A stretch of DNA of 64,000 nt from Steinernema hermaphroditum (GCA_030435675.1 CM059625.1:18104001-18168000), one strand, 5' to 3'. Counted from the first letter of the stretch, positions 12,456-26,476 are shown. Numbers and translations are program-made. Notes: generated by a model not told the origin, from the sequence alone.

Positions 12456-13765
12456 TCAGCAGCGTTCCTGGATTTCGCCTGAAACAAGATAGAGTGGGTT
12501 CTCACACAATAAACATCGATATCTTACCTTCCTTGAGGCCAAGACACTTGCCCCATTCTTTAATGCTGATGGTGCCGTCATTGTCAGCATCGCAACCCTC
12601 AAGGAAGGGCTTGATGCAGCTCTCCATGGGAATGACGGGAGCCGTAATGGGGATCAGCTCGTGGTGCGAGACGTGCTTGTCGTGAGGCTTGACATCGAGG
12701 TCACAGAACTTCCAGATGACGGGATAAACATGACGCTTCTCATCGTCGTTCTCGGCTTCGGCAATCAGCTCTTCCCACTCGAGCTTGTGGAGTTCACGGC
12801 GCTTCTTGAGCTCGCGCATGACCTATGAGAGTTCATGATTCACAACTGTCAGAACGGGCTCACCTGGAATAGCCAGTCAGCCATACGAGCAGGAAACTGG
12901 GACATGAGTTCATCAGTGCACTCATCCAGTTGCTTACAAGCCCCAAGATACTCAAGATGGACCTTTGCGTGCTTCTTGTTTTCGCATTCTGATGACTTTC
13001 TCTTGCAAAGGCAGCGTTCACGGTAAAGCGCGCAGAGCGACGGGAACGTTTCATTCGTGTTGCTACAGACCTAAAATAATAAAGATATCGCCGGTCCAGG
13101 TCACTCTCTACCTTGTCCATAGGATCGTTGTCAAGTTCAGGGCACTTGCTGATACACTCACAGGTAGGTTGTCCCTTCTTGTCAACAACACATTCCTTTC
13201 CCCATCCGCACATGTGTTCCTCGCAAGGGTTCTTTTCTTGGTCTGAATATTTTTTTGCGATCAATAAAATGATACTGTATGCCCACGTTTCTTCACGTTG
13301 ATGCGGTCCTTTTCCAGCGGGTCGTCATCATCTGCCTGTTCGTCGATGTTTTCAATAAGGCTTTCCAGCTCATCCCAGTCGTTTGCCTTTTCCTAAAAAA
13401 CATTCATTTTTGAATCACGTATTACAGCACCCGATTAGCTCTTCTTTGCTAACAATTGCTCAATCAAATGCGGCCGCAACTATAGTAATCACTTATCCAC
13501 CAAGGGAAAACAGTTGTTAGTGCCACTAGATACTTCACGAACATCGGAGAAATGGGGAATCAATGAAAGCTTTGTTCACATGTGTGCATCCTTTGGAAAA
13601 GTGTTTATAAATGTGCACAGTGTTTACAATATCGCTATGACCTGCGTACAAGGATTCACTATACTACCACTACTGCTGTAGGTTTTCAGAATCACTCACC
13701 TTCTTGGCGTCAACGAATGAAACGAGAAGAAGAACGGTCAGAAGAAGCGCACAACTCACTCGCAT
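12456..13765 (-). CDS. ost-1: SPARC / osteonectin, basement-membrane calcium-binding glycoprotein
   Basis: A secreted matricellular protein of basement membranes that binds calcium and collagen IV. Six exons: 13765-13700, 13392-13287, 13242-13112, 13070-12864, 12822-12528, 12478-12456 (275 residues). A signal peptide (MRVSCALLLTVLLLVSFVDA) is followed by an acidic N-terminal region, then a follistatin-like Cys-rich module (CEEHMCGWGKECVVDKKG, CECISKCPE, VCSNTNETFPSLCALYRERC), then the extracellular calcium-binding domain with HLEYLGACKQLDECTDEL, FPARMADWLFQ and a clear EF-hand loop, DADNDGTISIKEW. The length is close to C. elegans OST-1. The last exon codes only for seven residues and the stop (ending EIQERC). 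All five introns are GT-AG, 41-49 nt except intron 1 (307 nt). Confidence 0.95.
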
Positions 13766-15915
13766 TTTCAACAGTCAAGTGAATGACAAGGCTCCAAACG
13801 AGGACTCCGACGATCACTTTGGGGGAAAGCCCTCCCATTACAACACTTGCTTCTTCCCTCCTCTTCCCAGTCCGCCCATTAGCGCCTCGCCGACAATTGT
13901 CGAGACGGCACAGGCCTGCTGCCGTGTTGTCGCGGCTGAGCAAAAGACGTAGATGAAGTGGATGAAAAAGAGCTGTTGTGCCAACAATTACCAAATCATA
14001 TAAGAATCGTAAAATGGTTCTATCTGCGAGAACGACAGATAGACAGCTCAGTTGCGAAAAAAGACTTTTCTTTAATAACAAAGTGGAGTGCAATAATGAT
14101 ACGATTTTACACAACAGTAATGGATCCTTGGGTATCAAATATCGGCGAAAGCTAGTGATTAAAGGGACGAAACAGTTACAATGTTAAACGTATAATAGAT
14201 GCGAGGAGGAAATCAGACAAAACAGTTTTATGCTTAATCAGTGATTGTTTATACTCCAAAATTTTTTTGCATCCATATGTCTCGTAAAGTCCTCTCAAAC
14301 CGAAGTGCGTTGATTACCGCCGCGGATTTCATGTTCATTGTTTTTTTCGATTGTAACATAAATACAAATCCCTCAGTGATTCTATTCTGTTTCAAGGTTT
14401 TTTGGAGAAATGTAAAAGTATCAGATACTTCTGCTGTACTGAAGCAATGCAAACAGTTCTAGAAAAATGGAACACTGATAACATTTTCACCCAAAAAATG
14501 TTAGTAATCTCCATTGGCAACCGAAAATCTTGTTCATCTTCTGAGTCACCCGTCTACTTTGATTTGTGATCTCAACAGCTGCTGGCTTCTCTACTCTTCG
14601 ATATGCCGCTTAGGGATGACAAACTGCGGTTCAAAAACGTGACCCGAGTTGACCAGAATTCGCAACATGAATAGTTTGAGATTTACTTTGAGAAATCGAG
14701 AGTTACCCATGACTATACGGACATTGCGGATCTTGCAAAGGACCATATCTAACTTTGTCTGGACGACATTAAGAATGTTGGTAGTTCTTATCACAGTTGT
14801 AGGAGTCAATTGTTGCATTGTTTTGTTAATAATTTACAACGTTTTATTATCGGAATTTATTGGTCCACACAATTTCCTACGAACTCATTGATTTTCTTAT
14901 CATGTAGTAGAAATTATCAAAGCAAGGCAGTTTAGAAGATCTTCACACTATCAGCAGACTCATAAAGTCAACTGCGGCCTGTACCCTGGTAAAACGTAAA
15001 CAACGATTTGTGTTCCTCACGAGCTTTGTACTAAGGTCGATAAAGAGCCATATGCCAGCCATCAAGAGCAGCCGCAGTCGTTTTCCTTTTTCCGTCTATA
15101 ACTCCTGCATAGGTATGATCGTCCGCGTTAATCCACATTCAAACACTTGAGGATCGACGTCGCATCATGGCTCAGGTATGTGTGCCTGCCCCAGCTTCGC
15201 CTGTCGTAGTTTGTGTAACCTGAGTCATTACGGGACAGGGATCAGCGAGTCGGCCCTGACCAGCAGAGCCGTCTCAAAAAGAGCGGATTTGTATCATCCG
15301 CCCTGTGTAAAGTAAATGAAATGGCGGCGAAGTGCTGCTGAAGACAAAGCAAACCGCACCACTCCAATTCAGATCATATCAGTACCTATTGCATGGAATT
15401 GTACAACGATGTTTCATGGTCATATTGTAACAGATGTCCGCTCTCATTGAACACACTTTAAACACTAGGTAATTTTTCGGGTATTGAACCCTTGGGCATT
15501 TGTAACTTCAACACTGTGCTCCAGTATATCAACGATCAGTGAATTTGGCTGATCAGTCACAAATTCAGGAATTTGCGGAAGACGTCTCACACTTATGATT
15601 GTTGGCTCAAAGCCTTACTCTGAAAGCAAGCAATGATCCATTGCACAAATGGCCTGCGGGCAGTGCAAATGACCTTTTGATTTGTTTATTATTTATAGCA
15701 GCCACAAGGCAAGAATCGCCGCCATTGGCCGCAAATGTTTATAACCCTAATCCCAGCAACTCATCGGGCTTCCGAAGCACAACACCAGCCTATGTTCCCA
15801 GCTCGTATCAACGACAAACGTGTAGAATGGGATCCTTGTATTATTAAAACACAACACAAAATAAGAAAAGCATCTATGGATATCAACTGTTTCTAGCAAC
15901 GAGAAGAGACAAGAG
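13766..15915. other. Intergenic, upstream of SPARC and downstream of VDAC
   Basis: About 2.1 kb. Several short open frames (for example around 14600-14890) have no splice signals or recognisable protein. Nothing further is supported. Confidence 0.4.
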
Positions 15916-17057
15916 TTAGGGGGTGTATTCAAGTCCAAGACCGAACTTCTGAGTTCCCTCAGCACCGGTAAGAGCGAACTGCGTCGAGGCGGTAAGCTTG
16001 ACGTCCTTGTTCAAAGAGTGAGTGGCAGCGAGGGCAACGTTGCTCTTGTTGTCGATCTTTCCGCGGAAAAGGAGATCAGCAGAAGGAGAGTATTTAGCGG
16101 CGAGTCCAAAATTGGTGGTCTTGTCTCCAATAGTCCATCCCAACTGGCCACCGAGTTCGACGTTTTTAGCGGGTCGGTGGAAGACGGTGCAGCCAAGTTC
16201 GGAAGCGTTGTTCATGAAAGTGTGAACGGTGTAGTCCTGTCCTTGATGACCAAGGGCGAAGTTGGTGGCTTTCAGCTTGTTGGAGGCCACATCAAGACCA
16301 CTCTGGACACCGATGAGCCACTGTCCATGTCCGAAAACGGCAGCAAGATTGACAACTGGGCCACCATCAAGGCTGACATCAGCATTTACCTAAAATGACA
16401 ACATCGAAGGTGTGCGACGGTATGTTGTAAAAATATTACAGGCGAAAAGCGTATTTACAAACACATTACTTTATATCGGTCTGCTATAAACATAAGAGAT
16501 GTTTTGTCGCGTTTTCTGTGGTCACCACAAATATGGCAACTGAATGCTATTTTGCGGAAACAACACTCCTAAACGAATGTGATATGGCATCAATCCGAAA
16601 GGCAAAATGTAGCAATCGGGTAAAGATTTCGAACGTTTACCTTGGCGTTGGGGTTAACCCATTCGGCCTTAACCTTGGCACTGCGTTTTCCAATATGAGG
16701 AGCGTATGTCGAATCGAAAGTAAGCTTAGTCCCGCGGGCCAGCTGGTCTTGAACGTCAATTGTAGTTCCGAGGACATTGTCAGTGTTCCACTTTTCAGTG
16801 ATGGTGATTCCGTACGAAGGAACCTTATATTTGATGTCCAAGTTTCCGTTGAGCTTCTGGTTCGACACGTTGTGGGCAGCGCCAGTCTTGAATTCGAGTT
16901 CACCGTTGTTTCCAGACTTGGTCGTGCTTTCAATCTTCAAGAAGCCGAAGTCTGGAAAAGCACTACCAACATAAAAAAATGCTTAACACTTACTATATCC
17001 CTTCTTGAAAAGGTCGTTGCACGACTTTCCGAGATCGGCGTAGCTAGGAGGAGCCAT
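15916..17057 (-). CDS. vdac-1: Voltage-dependent anion channel (mitochondrial outer-membrane porin)
   Basis: The beta-barrel porin that passes ATP, ADP and other metabolites across the mitochondrial outer membrane. Three exons (17057-16994, 16951-16641, 16389-15916) give 282 residues, the usual VDAC size. The N-terminus MAPPSYADLGKSCNDLFKKG is the conserved amphipathic helix; GLAAKYSPSADLLFRGKID and KFGLGLEYTP at the C-terminus match the last barrel strands. An unpaired acceptor (attttag) about 25 nt before the ATG suggests spliced-leader addition. The gene lies next to two other mitochondrial genes (mccc-1 and ogdh-1). Identification is firm. Confidence 0.97.
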
Positions 17058-17974
17058 TGTACGATGTCGCGAGATTGCTCTAAAATAATATAACGATTGT
17101 GTCAGAAAATGTTCGACGGCAGCGTTGAACGAATCCTGTTGGCAAATTTCGAAGCAGAAACTGCGTTACAAGGCAAAGAACCGAGCGAGATCACGCCACC
17201 CTATACTCGATGATCATTGGCTTCCTGTGCTGAATTCGCTCACACGAAAGATGTCGTTTAAAGACGCGAGCGTGTGGAAACGTGACTTGAAAAATTCTCT
17301 TTTACATTTGTCAGGAAGCGGTAGTCCATCTGCTGCAAGATTTCCGCTGTGGGAGCCAGTGGTACGTAAATCATATTGCGCAAAAAGTAGGCTGCTCGGC
17401 GCGTAAGCTAACACCACCCTACAATAGTGACATAACTGGGGACGATAACTCTGCGAAATTTCATGCGCGTTTTTTTTTTGCTCATGAGTATCGCCATAAG
17501 GGATCAAAACTCTATGGACGATTGAACATCTAAAGAATAACTGCGAATCAGGCAAAAAAATAGGGTAGGGTAGGTAATAGGATAGGTAAGAGTACATTGC
17601 GAGTGGTTGGTTAATTGGTAGTGCGTTTGTCTTGCTGAGAATCGCGGTGGTGTTTGACAACTTTTTTCCTCGATTGTTTAACACTCTATATTTGTAACAG
17701 CACAAATTATGCTCTTCTCCAACCCAAGCTCGCAATGTATTTCATCAAGAGAAAGACCGAAAGAGTTCCGTTCAACAGCCTCGCAGCAAATATTTTCGAT
17801 CTTCTATGGTCGAATACAAACGGTATACAATAAAGTGGAGATAAAATTTATCAAAATCAACAATGCGGAACACCTAAATTAAATCAGTGCGGTTAAACCA
17901 GTTCTTGTGAAAGATCAACATCGGGTCATTACATACAGTACGTGTAAGATAGTTATGATATAATTGCAATATTG

Positions 17975-20356
17975 TCACTCCTCGGCAAATTCAAACCTGA
18001 CGAGCGTGGCGTTCTTTGCCACATTTGCACCAGGCTTGCATGAAACGGCCGTGATAACATTATCCATAGGAGCCCTTAAATCATAATTACGAAGGCATCG
18101 AGAAATGAGACTGTATACCTAATAATGTATTCCATCTTCATAGCAACCATCACAACGAGTGCTTGGCCAGCCTTAACAGTGTCACCCGCTTCAACAAGAA
18201 CCTTATCAATGACTCCTGGCATGGGAGCACGAGCGGACAAAGAGCTGCTAGCATCCACTTGAGCTTCGGAGAAATCAATTGTCCGTTTGGGCCAGTTGCG
18301 CACTTCATGTCCATAAACTTGGAAACTGGATGCAAGTGAGACTGCCTTGCAGTTCCACTGCTTTCCTTCCACCTCGAGGCCAAAGCTAACTGTCGTATTT
18401 CCACGCTGAATCGAATATACGTGGGTTTTGTACTTCCGTCCGTCGAGATTAACAAGCATGTAGTCGCTTGAGGGGAATTCGATAACTACATCCTCATCCT
18501 TGAGCGTCACTATTTTGTGGGCGACGTGGTTTAACCTGGTAGGTAACGAATCATGCAGATTATTGAGAATGACTACTACTTACCTGAAATAGTCGCGAGA
18601 GTTCAAAGGACCGTCGTGTTTTGATACTCCTGTGTCCTGATTCAACAGAACAGAGGAGATCACTGATTCAATACGTGCACTGACTGATGGTTTGCTATCA
18701 TAGAACAATTCTTTTTCGTGATCCCGGATGAAGTCAGTGTATACGTCACCTTGAACGAATCCTTCGTGCTTGAGAACATCACGAACAAAGTCGACATTTG
18801 TGAGCAGTCCACCGATCTGAGTCTTGTACAAAGCCTTATCTAGCTTAGCAATGGCTTGATCACGGTCAGCGCCCCACACAATGACCTTGGCAATCATGGG
18901 GTCATAGTGAACTGAAACGTCATCGCCCTGTTCCACACCAGTGTCAACGCGGGCGTCCTTGGGGAACGAGAGATATTCGAGATTTCCTGTGTTATGAGGA
19001 TAGGAACGGTCGCTATAAGTGTGACAAACCGGCAATAGGCATAAAACCGGCCTTCGTGTCCTCAGCATAAATGCGAGCTTCGAGAGCGTGACCGTTCAGT
19101 TTGATGTCTTGCTGACGGAGGGGAATTTTCTCTCCTTGTGCAACCTTCAACTGCCATTCCACGAGATCAGTTCCAGTAATAGCTTCTGAAACAGGGTGTT
19201 CCACCTATAAAGAGGCCAGCTATTTTCATGATGACAAGGATGCTAACCTGTAGGCGAGTGTTCATTTCCATGAAGTAGAAATTTCCCATTGCATCCATAA
19301 TGAATTCAACAGTTCCAGCACCAACATAATTGACTGCTTGGGCAGCACGCACGGCACTCTCTCCAAGCTCTCGACGTTGTGCCATGGTCAGACCTGGAGC
19401 AGGTGCCTCTTCAATGATCTTCTGATGCCGTCGTTGCACGCTGCAGTCACGCTCCCACAAATACACGTAGTTACCATGCGTATCTCCGAACACCTGCGAT
19501 ATGTTCACTATTCAATTTACTTGCACTTAGCACCTACCTGAACTTCGACATGGCGAGGTCTTTCGACAAACTTCTCGACGAGCATGTCGTCGTTTCCAAA
19601 AGATTTCCGTGCTTCGGAGCGTGCTGACTCCAACTTTTCGGCGAACTCCTCTTCGTTGAGTGCAATTCTCATGCCCTTTCCTCCACCACCGTACACAGCT
19701 TTCAGCATAACCGGAAATCCTGTCCGGAGAACAATTTTGTTTTATGAAGTATTGTTCTACTATCTTACCGATTTTCTTTGATTCTTGAAGTAATTTGGCA
19801 TCACTTTGGTCGTTTCCGTGGTATCCAATAATGACTGGTACTCCAGCATCAGACATAATTTGCTTGGCAATGCTCTTAGTTCCCATATCGCGAATTGCTT
19901 TCGTTGGGGGGCCAACAAAGGCGATGCCTTCTTTTGCACATAATTCCGCAAATTCGGCATTCTCGCTCAGGAATCCGTAACCTGGGTGAATAGCCTATAA
20001 AAGAGAATAGCCATTTTCTTATGTTGTGACCTTACTTGTGCGTCCGATTTCTTGGCAGTGTCAATAATCTTCTTCATGTCCAAATAACTCTTCAGTGCGG
20101 CCGGCTCTCCTACATGGTACGCTTCATCGGCATATCGTGTGTGAAGCGAGGACCTGTCGGCATCGGAAAACACCGCAACAGATTTAATCCCCATCTTGCG
20201 GGCAGTCTTCATTACACGGATGGCAATTTCTCCACGGTTAGCAATAAGAACTTTGTCGATTTTGCGTGTAACCAAGCCTGCAGATGTCAGTGATGTGCAG
20301 TACGACTTCGCTAGCACGCCTGTCAAAGACGCGCGTTGTCCACAAAGCTTCAGCAT
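17975..20356 (-). CDS. mccc-1: Methylcrotonyl-CoA carboxylase alpha (biotin-containing) subunit, mitochondrial
   Basis: The biotin carboxylase / biotin carrier subunit of 3-methylcrotonyl-CoA carboxylase, in mitochondrial leucine breakdown. Eight exons: 20356-20036, 19994-19769, 19719-19538, 19493-19248, 19204-19030, 18986-18584, 18535-18119, 18074-17975 (689 residues). After a presequence-like start ([11 protein letters not shown]), the biotin carboxylase domain begins at [14 protein letters not shown]. It has the glycine-rich ATP loop [39 protein letters not shown] and [13 protein letters not shown]. The biotin-accepting lysine lies in [11 protein letters not shown] near the C-terminus. The residue before AMKM is V, as in MCC (I/V-A-M-K-M); propionyl- and acetyl-CoA carboxylases usually have E there. 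Together with [11 protein letters not shown] this separates MCCC1 from PCCA. An acceptor (gtttcag) lies just before the ATG. Confidence 0.95.
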
Positions 20357-23053
20357 TGCACCTGAAACGATTTAGTCTCAGCTGAATGAAAATGTGGCGC
20401 TTATAAATATCACGGCGATCGAACGATATCGAACGACTCTCTGGTTCCATGCTTAGTGGAATGATGCCAAAAGTGTTTGCCAAAATGTGCTTTCTGAATG
20501 CAACAAGCAAATCATTAGAATTTACGAAAGAGGCCTAGCAAAGCTTGAGAACGTTTTTGTGCGTCCTGTGCAAAGGTACGAAATTGTTTATAAATCAGAT
20601 AGTGAATCATTGTGCGATGCAAACGAAAAAGTGTAAAACGCATGTAAGAACCGAGAACACGTTTTTTTGTATAGCAAACCTTTACGTCGCGACCAAGACA
20701 TAAAATATTTAGTTTTTCTGTCGCTGAACGCTGAATAATAATAATAAGACTGCCATGAATCTCGGAGGTCAGAGTGAAAAAGACTGATCAGAGCTGTACA
20801 TTAGGAATATGCACTGAAAAATGAAAGGGTTTAAAAGAATGGAAAATTAAAATGTATATCTTGCGCTTGATAAACATCACTCGCAGGTCGACACATTTGA
20901 GCAGACAAAACGTTTTACACAAGCAGCGGCGAGCTGTTCTTTGTACAAAGTCGGCCACAAAATGGAGGAAGATTTCTGATCAGTGATCATTGAATGTGGT
21001 ACCTTGCAGCCATCTAGCGGCAGCCGCATAGCGCACAGGCATTTCGTGTCGAGAGTACGCATTAAAACATAGTTCACTTATGTAATGCTTTATCACCTTT
21101 GATGAGGTGCTAACACAGCCATTCTACAAGAAAAATATACTTTGAATATAATTCGCAGGAAATTCTTTTAAATTCCATTACAAAGGTACATATTACAAGG
21201 CCTAACTCCAGTGGTGGAATATTCAGCACCGCTCATTCAGCACATGTTCTTTTAGTGGTGAGACACAGCAACGTAGGTATTACTCCTTTCTATGATGTCA
21301 CCTATCTTTGATATTCTCGTTAATCCCGCTTCCCGCACCGCTTAACTGTGACCATATCAAATGTAATGTCACGTGCGAATTCCTTTCACTTATTGCGTCA
21401 TAATTGATCCATTCCACTGTTTTATCTTCCACTGTGCTGTTGCGGCTAGTATTTTCGACTGGGTTCATTTAATAGGGTCCTTGCAGCGATAAACTCGAGT
21501 GCGTGTACATAGTTGCGGCTATGTGAAAGTACATGTTATAATGTAGATATTAATGCATTGGAAGCAGAATTTATGTGAAACTGGAACGGACGTTTACGGG
21601 GAAGACCTCTGGCGCCTCACTGATAAAATATCGATGATGTGTCAACTTCACCCTACTGCAGTACCACGTGACCTAAACTGTAAGGAAGGAACTATTTATG
21701 CAAGCATGGGTAGTATTTACGTGAGCTCGCGGTGTGCTATTAATCATTTTCTGTATCTGTGTGTCCATGCTTTCTTTTTTTTTCCCACGTTATAAAAAAG
21801 AAAATAAAACCACCATAGTTCCATTAGTTTTCCATTTCCGGTCCTCAACAATTGTTGTTTGTCCAGCATTTAGTCTTCTGACTTATTTCTTATATTACCC
21901 ATTACTCACATGTCAACAGAAGGCTCGCAACAAAGGTAAGAGAAAACTAAACACTTTTGTGCATGACGTGATGAGACAGTCTGTCCTTGGGATTGAACTT
22001 TTGAACAGTTGCAATTATTTATTCGGTCTCGCACCGAACAACTTCATTTTGAATGTTTGATTTTTAACTTACCGTCAGTCCACTGTATGCCTCCCTAATA
22101 CGTGTATACGAGCACACACGAGTTTAGCGAATTGTCAACTATTACGTCATCCAGAATCACCTGCTTTTTTGTGTCATACCTGCTGAGCGCTGTTTCATTG
22201 CCAACCTTGGGTGCAATTTGTGGGAACGCGCTCTTAGAGCGTTGAGTTTTATCAAAAGCGTCATATCTTCATAATTCTCTCCACTGGGGGTGGTTCGCGT
22301 CCTATGCAATTGCGTGTTAGAACTGATAATGTTGCGTAAGGGAAGCAAAGATCGAAACGGAATGAGAATGATTTCTCGTTTCAGATTTTTCGACGGACCG
22401 GTGTTCCCCCGGCTAGGTCTGTTCCTGCGGACGGGGAGCAGTGTTAGTTGAGTCTGAGGGGAAGAGAAGCGGAGAGCTTTGATATATTGCGTGCGAGATG
22501 TGTGGATGACGCAAACGGCACAAATGCTGGCTTGTCGGAACTGCTGCTTTGCGAGTTCTTGCGGGCTAGAGCTAAAGTCAGCTTTCGAATCGCATGTTGT
22601 GTTTCTCGCGTGGTATTTTGCATCACCAATGTCGGCTGCCGACGACCACGACTGCATCGATCGGCTCTTCGGAGTTACGCGGTATTCTCGCAGGGAACCC
22701 CAAGAAATTTTGTAGGGGCGTCCAATGTGCTGTGGCAGCCTCGACTAAAAAGCAAAGTACTGTGCGTACGGTGCAGCGCGACGTCATTCGACGGTCCTGC
22801 GACTGTCAGCGCGACTGTTATAATGCATTTGTTCTTCGATTACTATGTGAGCTTGCGATTTTAACACAGCAAGTGAAAATGGCATATGCAATATTATAGA
22901 TATTTAAACTCGAGGAAATGTTCTTTTTGCGCCTATAAAAATTGTGCCTTCTTTTGTAGTGAGTGCAATGTCAACAAACTACCGTATTTTCAGGTATATA
23001 TTGCTGGTGGTGCGCTTCGGTCGCAAAACCAAGTGGTTTACATCCAGCCAACC
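20357..23053. promoter_or_regulatory. Divergent intergenic region between mccc-1 and ogdh-1
   Basis: 2.7 kb between two genes transcribed away from each other, both for mitochondrial enzymes. It must contain both promoters. No TATA box or defined motif was identified. Open frames at 22157-22657 (-) and 22448-22864 (+) have no recognisable product and no splice structure, and I do not call them genes. An acceptor-like tattttcag near 22992 could be a trans-splice site for ogdh-1. Confidence 0.45.
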
Positions 23054-26000
23054 ATGCACCGCGCTTCACTTCTTGCGCGGTATACTTTATCAGCTCGGTG
23101 TGTCCAATCGTCTATTCGGTCCAAATCTACCAATGTAAGAATTTCATTCATATATATACATATATCTGATGTATTTAGGTGCCCCGTATTGTAGTCGGTC
23201 GTCGCTCTCAGAGCACTTCCGCGGTTTCCGTCACCAAAGAACCTTTTCTCAATGGAACCTCCAGTGTATACGTTGAACAAATGTACGAGAGCTGGCGGTC
23301 TGACCCGTCTTCTGTTCACAAGAGCTGGGACGCGTACTTTCGTAACGTTGACGCGGGCGCAGCCGTTGGTCAAGCGTTCCAGAGACCCCCTGCACTTGGA
23401 ACTGGTGCAGCCGTCGGTGTTGCTGCTGTCGGCGCCGCTGTGTCCCCAGTTGCTGCATCTCCTCAAGCCATTTCCGATCACTTGAAGGTGCAGCTCCTTA
23501 TCCGCAGTTACCAGACACGGGGCCACAACATTGCTGACCTCGACCCTCTCGGAATCAACAGCGCTGATCTGGATGACACTATTCCTCCAGAACTCGAGCT
23601 CGAATTCTACGGGCTCGGCGAGAAAGATCTCGACAGAGAATTTATTCTACCCCCTACGACTTTCATCGCCGGTGATGACAAGTCACTCACTCTTCGCGAA
23701 ATCATTAACCGCTTGAAGGTTCGATGGCGCTATTTGTAAATGAATAATTGTTTTTTTTCAGAACATCTACTGTACACATACTGGCATTGAGTATATGCAT
23801 CTTACAAACTATGAACAACAAGAGTGGATTCGCAAGCGTTTTGAATCTCCTCATGTCACTGAATTGACCCACGATCAGAAGAAAACTTTGTTCAAGCGTC
23901 TGATCAGATCAACAAAATTCGAGGAGTTCCTCGCCAAGAAGTGGCCCAGCGAAAAGCGTTTCGGTCTTGAAGGGTGCGAAGTGCTCATTCCCGCCATCAA
24001 ACAGGTTATTGATGCCTCCTCTGCTGGAGGCGTTGATTCCTTTGTCATCGGAATGCCACACCGTGGTCGTCTCAACGTGCTGGCCAATGTCTGCCGTCAA
24101 CCATTGTCTACAATTCTGTCACAATTCAGCACTCTCGAACCTGCCGATGAAGGATCAGGAGATGTTAAATATCATCTTGGTGTCTGCATCGAACGTCTCA
24201 ATCGCCAGTCGCAAAGAAACGTGAAGATTGCTGTCGTCGCAAACCCATCGCATCTCGAAGGCATGTCAATAAAATCTTAATACCTTTGGACAAACCGTTT
24301 GCAGCTGTCGACCCAGTTGTCATGGGTAAGGTTCGCGCTGAATCTTTCTACGGAAACGACACTCACTGTGACAGATCATTGGCCATCATTATGCACGGAG
24401 ATGCTGCTTTCTCCGGACAGGGTGTTGTGATGGAAACTTTCAACCTCGACGACCTTCCTTCGTACACTGTCCACGGCGCCATTCACATGGTTGTCAATAA
24501 TCAGATTGGATTCACCACTGACCCGCGTTCCTCGCGCTCGTCACCTTACTGTACAGACGTTGGACGTGTTGTTGGATGTCCTATCTTCCACGTGAACGTC
24601 GACAATCCAGAAGCTGTTATGCATGTCTGCAACGTTGCCGCCGACTGGCGAAAGACGTTCAAGAAGGACGTGATTATTGACTTGGTTTGCTATCGTCGTC
24701 AAGGACACAATGAACTCGACGAGCCAATGTTCACCCAACCCTTGATGTACCAGCGCATTAAAGAAACAAAGCCCATTTTGGAGAAATACCGAAAAAAGAT
24801 CATCGCTGAAGGCGTTGCCAATGAGCAATATGTCAAGGTTGGTCAACTTGGGGTGGCTTAAGACATATCTACACTATAGGATGAGCTAACCAAATACGGC
24901 CAAATTTTGGAGGACGCCTATGAAGATGCTCAAAAGGTCACATTCGTTCGACACCGCGACTGGCTTGACAGCCCTTGGGATGACTTCTTTAAGAAGCGCG
25001 ACCCCCTTAACCTTCCACCCACCGGAATTAAAGAGGATGACATTCGCTTCATGATTGATAAGTTCTCTTCAGTTCCCGATGGTTTTAACCTCCATCGCGG
25101 TTTGGAACGCACACTGAAAGGTAGATTATTACTTGCAGTGAGTTTGGTATACTCGGAACTATTTAGGCCGTCGCCAGATGCTTCAGGATAACACCTTGGA
25201 CTGGTCCATCGGAGAAGCGCTTGCTTTCGGTTCTCTCCTGAACGAAGGCACCCATGTCCGGCTTTCAGGGCAGGACGTCGAACGTGGCACATTCTCCCAC
25301 CGACACCACGTCCTTCATGACCAAAAAGTCGATCAGAAAATCTATAACCCTCTCAATGACCTTTCTGAGAAGCAAGCGGAGTATACTGTCTGCAATTCGT
25401 CTCTTTCGGAATATGCTGTTCTCGGATTTGAGCTTGGCTACTCGATGGTCGACCCTAATTCACTCGTTATTTGGGAAGCTCAGTTTGGAGATTTTTCCAA
25501 TACTGCTCAGTGTATTATTGACCAGTTCATCAGCTCTGGTCAGTCTAAATGGATTCGACAAAGCGGACTAGTAATGCTCCTACCTCACGGTTACGAAGGA
25601 ATGGGACCCGAGCACAGTAGTGCACGCCCGGAACGTTTCCTTCAAATGTGCAACGAGGACGACGAAATCAACGTTGACGTAATACCCCACTCCTTTCGAT
25701 GATGTGGATGACCGTAATTTACAGGCCGTCGCTTTTGGACCGACATTCGAGGCTCAGCAACTGCATGATACCAACTGGATTGTAGCCAACTGCACTACTC
25801 CCGCCAACATCTTCCACTTGCTCCGCCGTCAGGTCACCATGCCCTTCCGCAAGCCCGCCATCGTCATGACGCCTAAGTCTCTTCTCCGGCATCCGCTGGC
25901 GCGTTCAGCTATCGAAGACTTCTTACCGGAAACCAGCTTCAAGCGCATCATCCCTGAGTCCGGAGCGCCCGCTCAAAACCCCGGAAATGTTGACCGTCTT

Positions 26001-26476
26001 ATCTTCTGCACAGGTTTCCTTATATTCACATTTCGATACTCTTACTCATTCTGATATTCTAGGCAAGGTATATTATGAGCTGGTCGCAGCAAGAAAACAT
26101 CTTGGCCTCGAAGACCGGATTGCCATCGCTCGAGTTGAACAGATTTCTCCCTTCCCCTACGATCTGATTCAACAGGAATGCTCGCGCTACCCATCTGCTG
26201 ATTTGGTCTGGTCTCAAGAAGAGCACAAGAACATGGGCGCCTGGGGATTCATCCAGCCACGTTTCAACTCACTACTTTCGAAGTACATGTTTCTGGTAGT
26301 CTCGAAGATTCTAAATTTGTACCTTCAGACAAGAACGTGGAATTAAATACGCGGGCCGCCTCCCTAGTGCATCGCCAGCCACCGGAAACAAATACACCCA
26401 TTTGCAAGAGCAAAAAGAGTTGCTGGCGAAGTCCTTGAATGTTAGGAAAGCTGATCTCGAAGGATTTAAAGCCTAA
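23054..26476 (+). CDS. ogdh-1: 2-oxoglutarate dehydrogenase E1 component, mitochondrial
   Basis: The thiamine-diphosphate-dependent E1 subunit of the 2-oxoglutarate dehydrogenase complex of the TCA cycle. Nine exons: 23054-23134, 23179-23718, 23762-24260, 24305-24837, 24880-25120, 25167-25678, 25725-26013, 26063-26282, 26329-26476 (1020 residues). It has a presequence-like N-terminus ([16 protein letters not shown]), then [20 protein letters not shown], the active-site segments [14 protein letters not shown] and [20 protein letters not shown], the pyrimidine-domain run [20 protein letters not shown], and the C-terminus ending LEGFKA. Intron 3 (24261-24304) is GC-AG (donor gcatgt); a GT-only gene finder would split the protein there. 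All other introns are GT-AG and 43-50 nt. Confidence 0.97.

Noticed and set aside
17610..17690. tRNA-like sequence (GGTTAATTGGTAGTGCG)
   Set aside because: It has an A-box resemblance, but there is no B box and no acceptor-stem pairing. At best it is a relic.
17975..20356. Propionyl-CoA carboxylase alpha (pcca-1)
   Set aside because: The first reading fitted any biotin carboxylase. The biotin site V-A-M-K-M-E-Y, and the [10 protein letters not shown] and GYHGNDQSD segments, match MCCC1 instead.
22157..22657. Minus-strand ORF of 166 codons between mccc-1 and ogdh-1
   Set aside because: No recognisable domain, no splice sites, low-complexity Arg/Ser composition; overlapping ORFs on the other strand are equally open.
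24286..24861. Separate gene starting at 24286
   Set aside because: It is the continuation of ogdh-1 after a GC-AG intron. The protein joins perfectly across 24260/24305.
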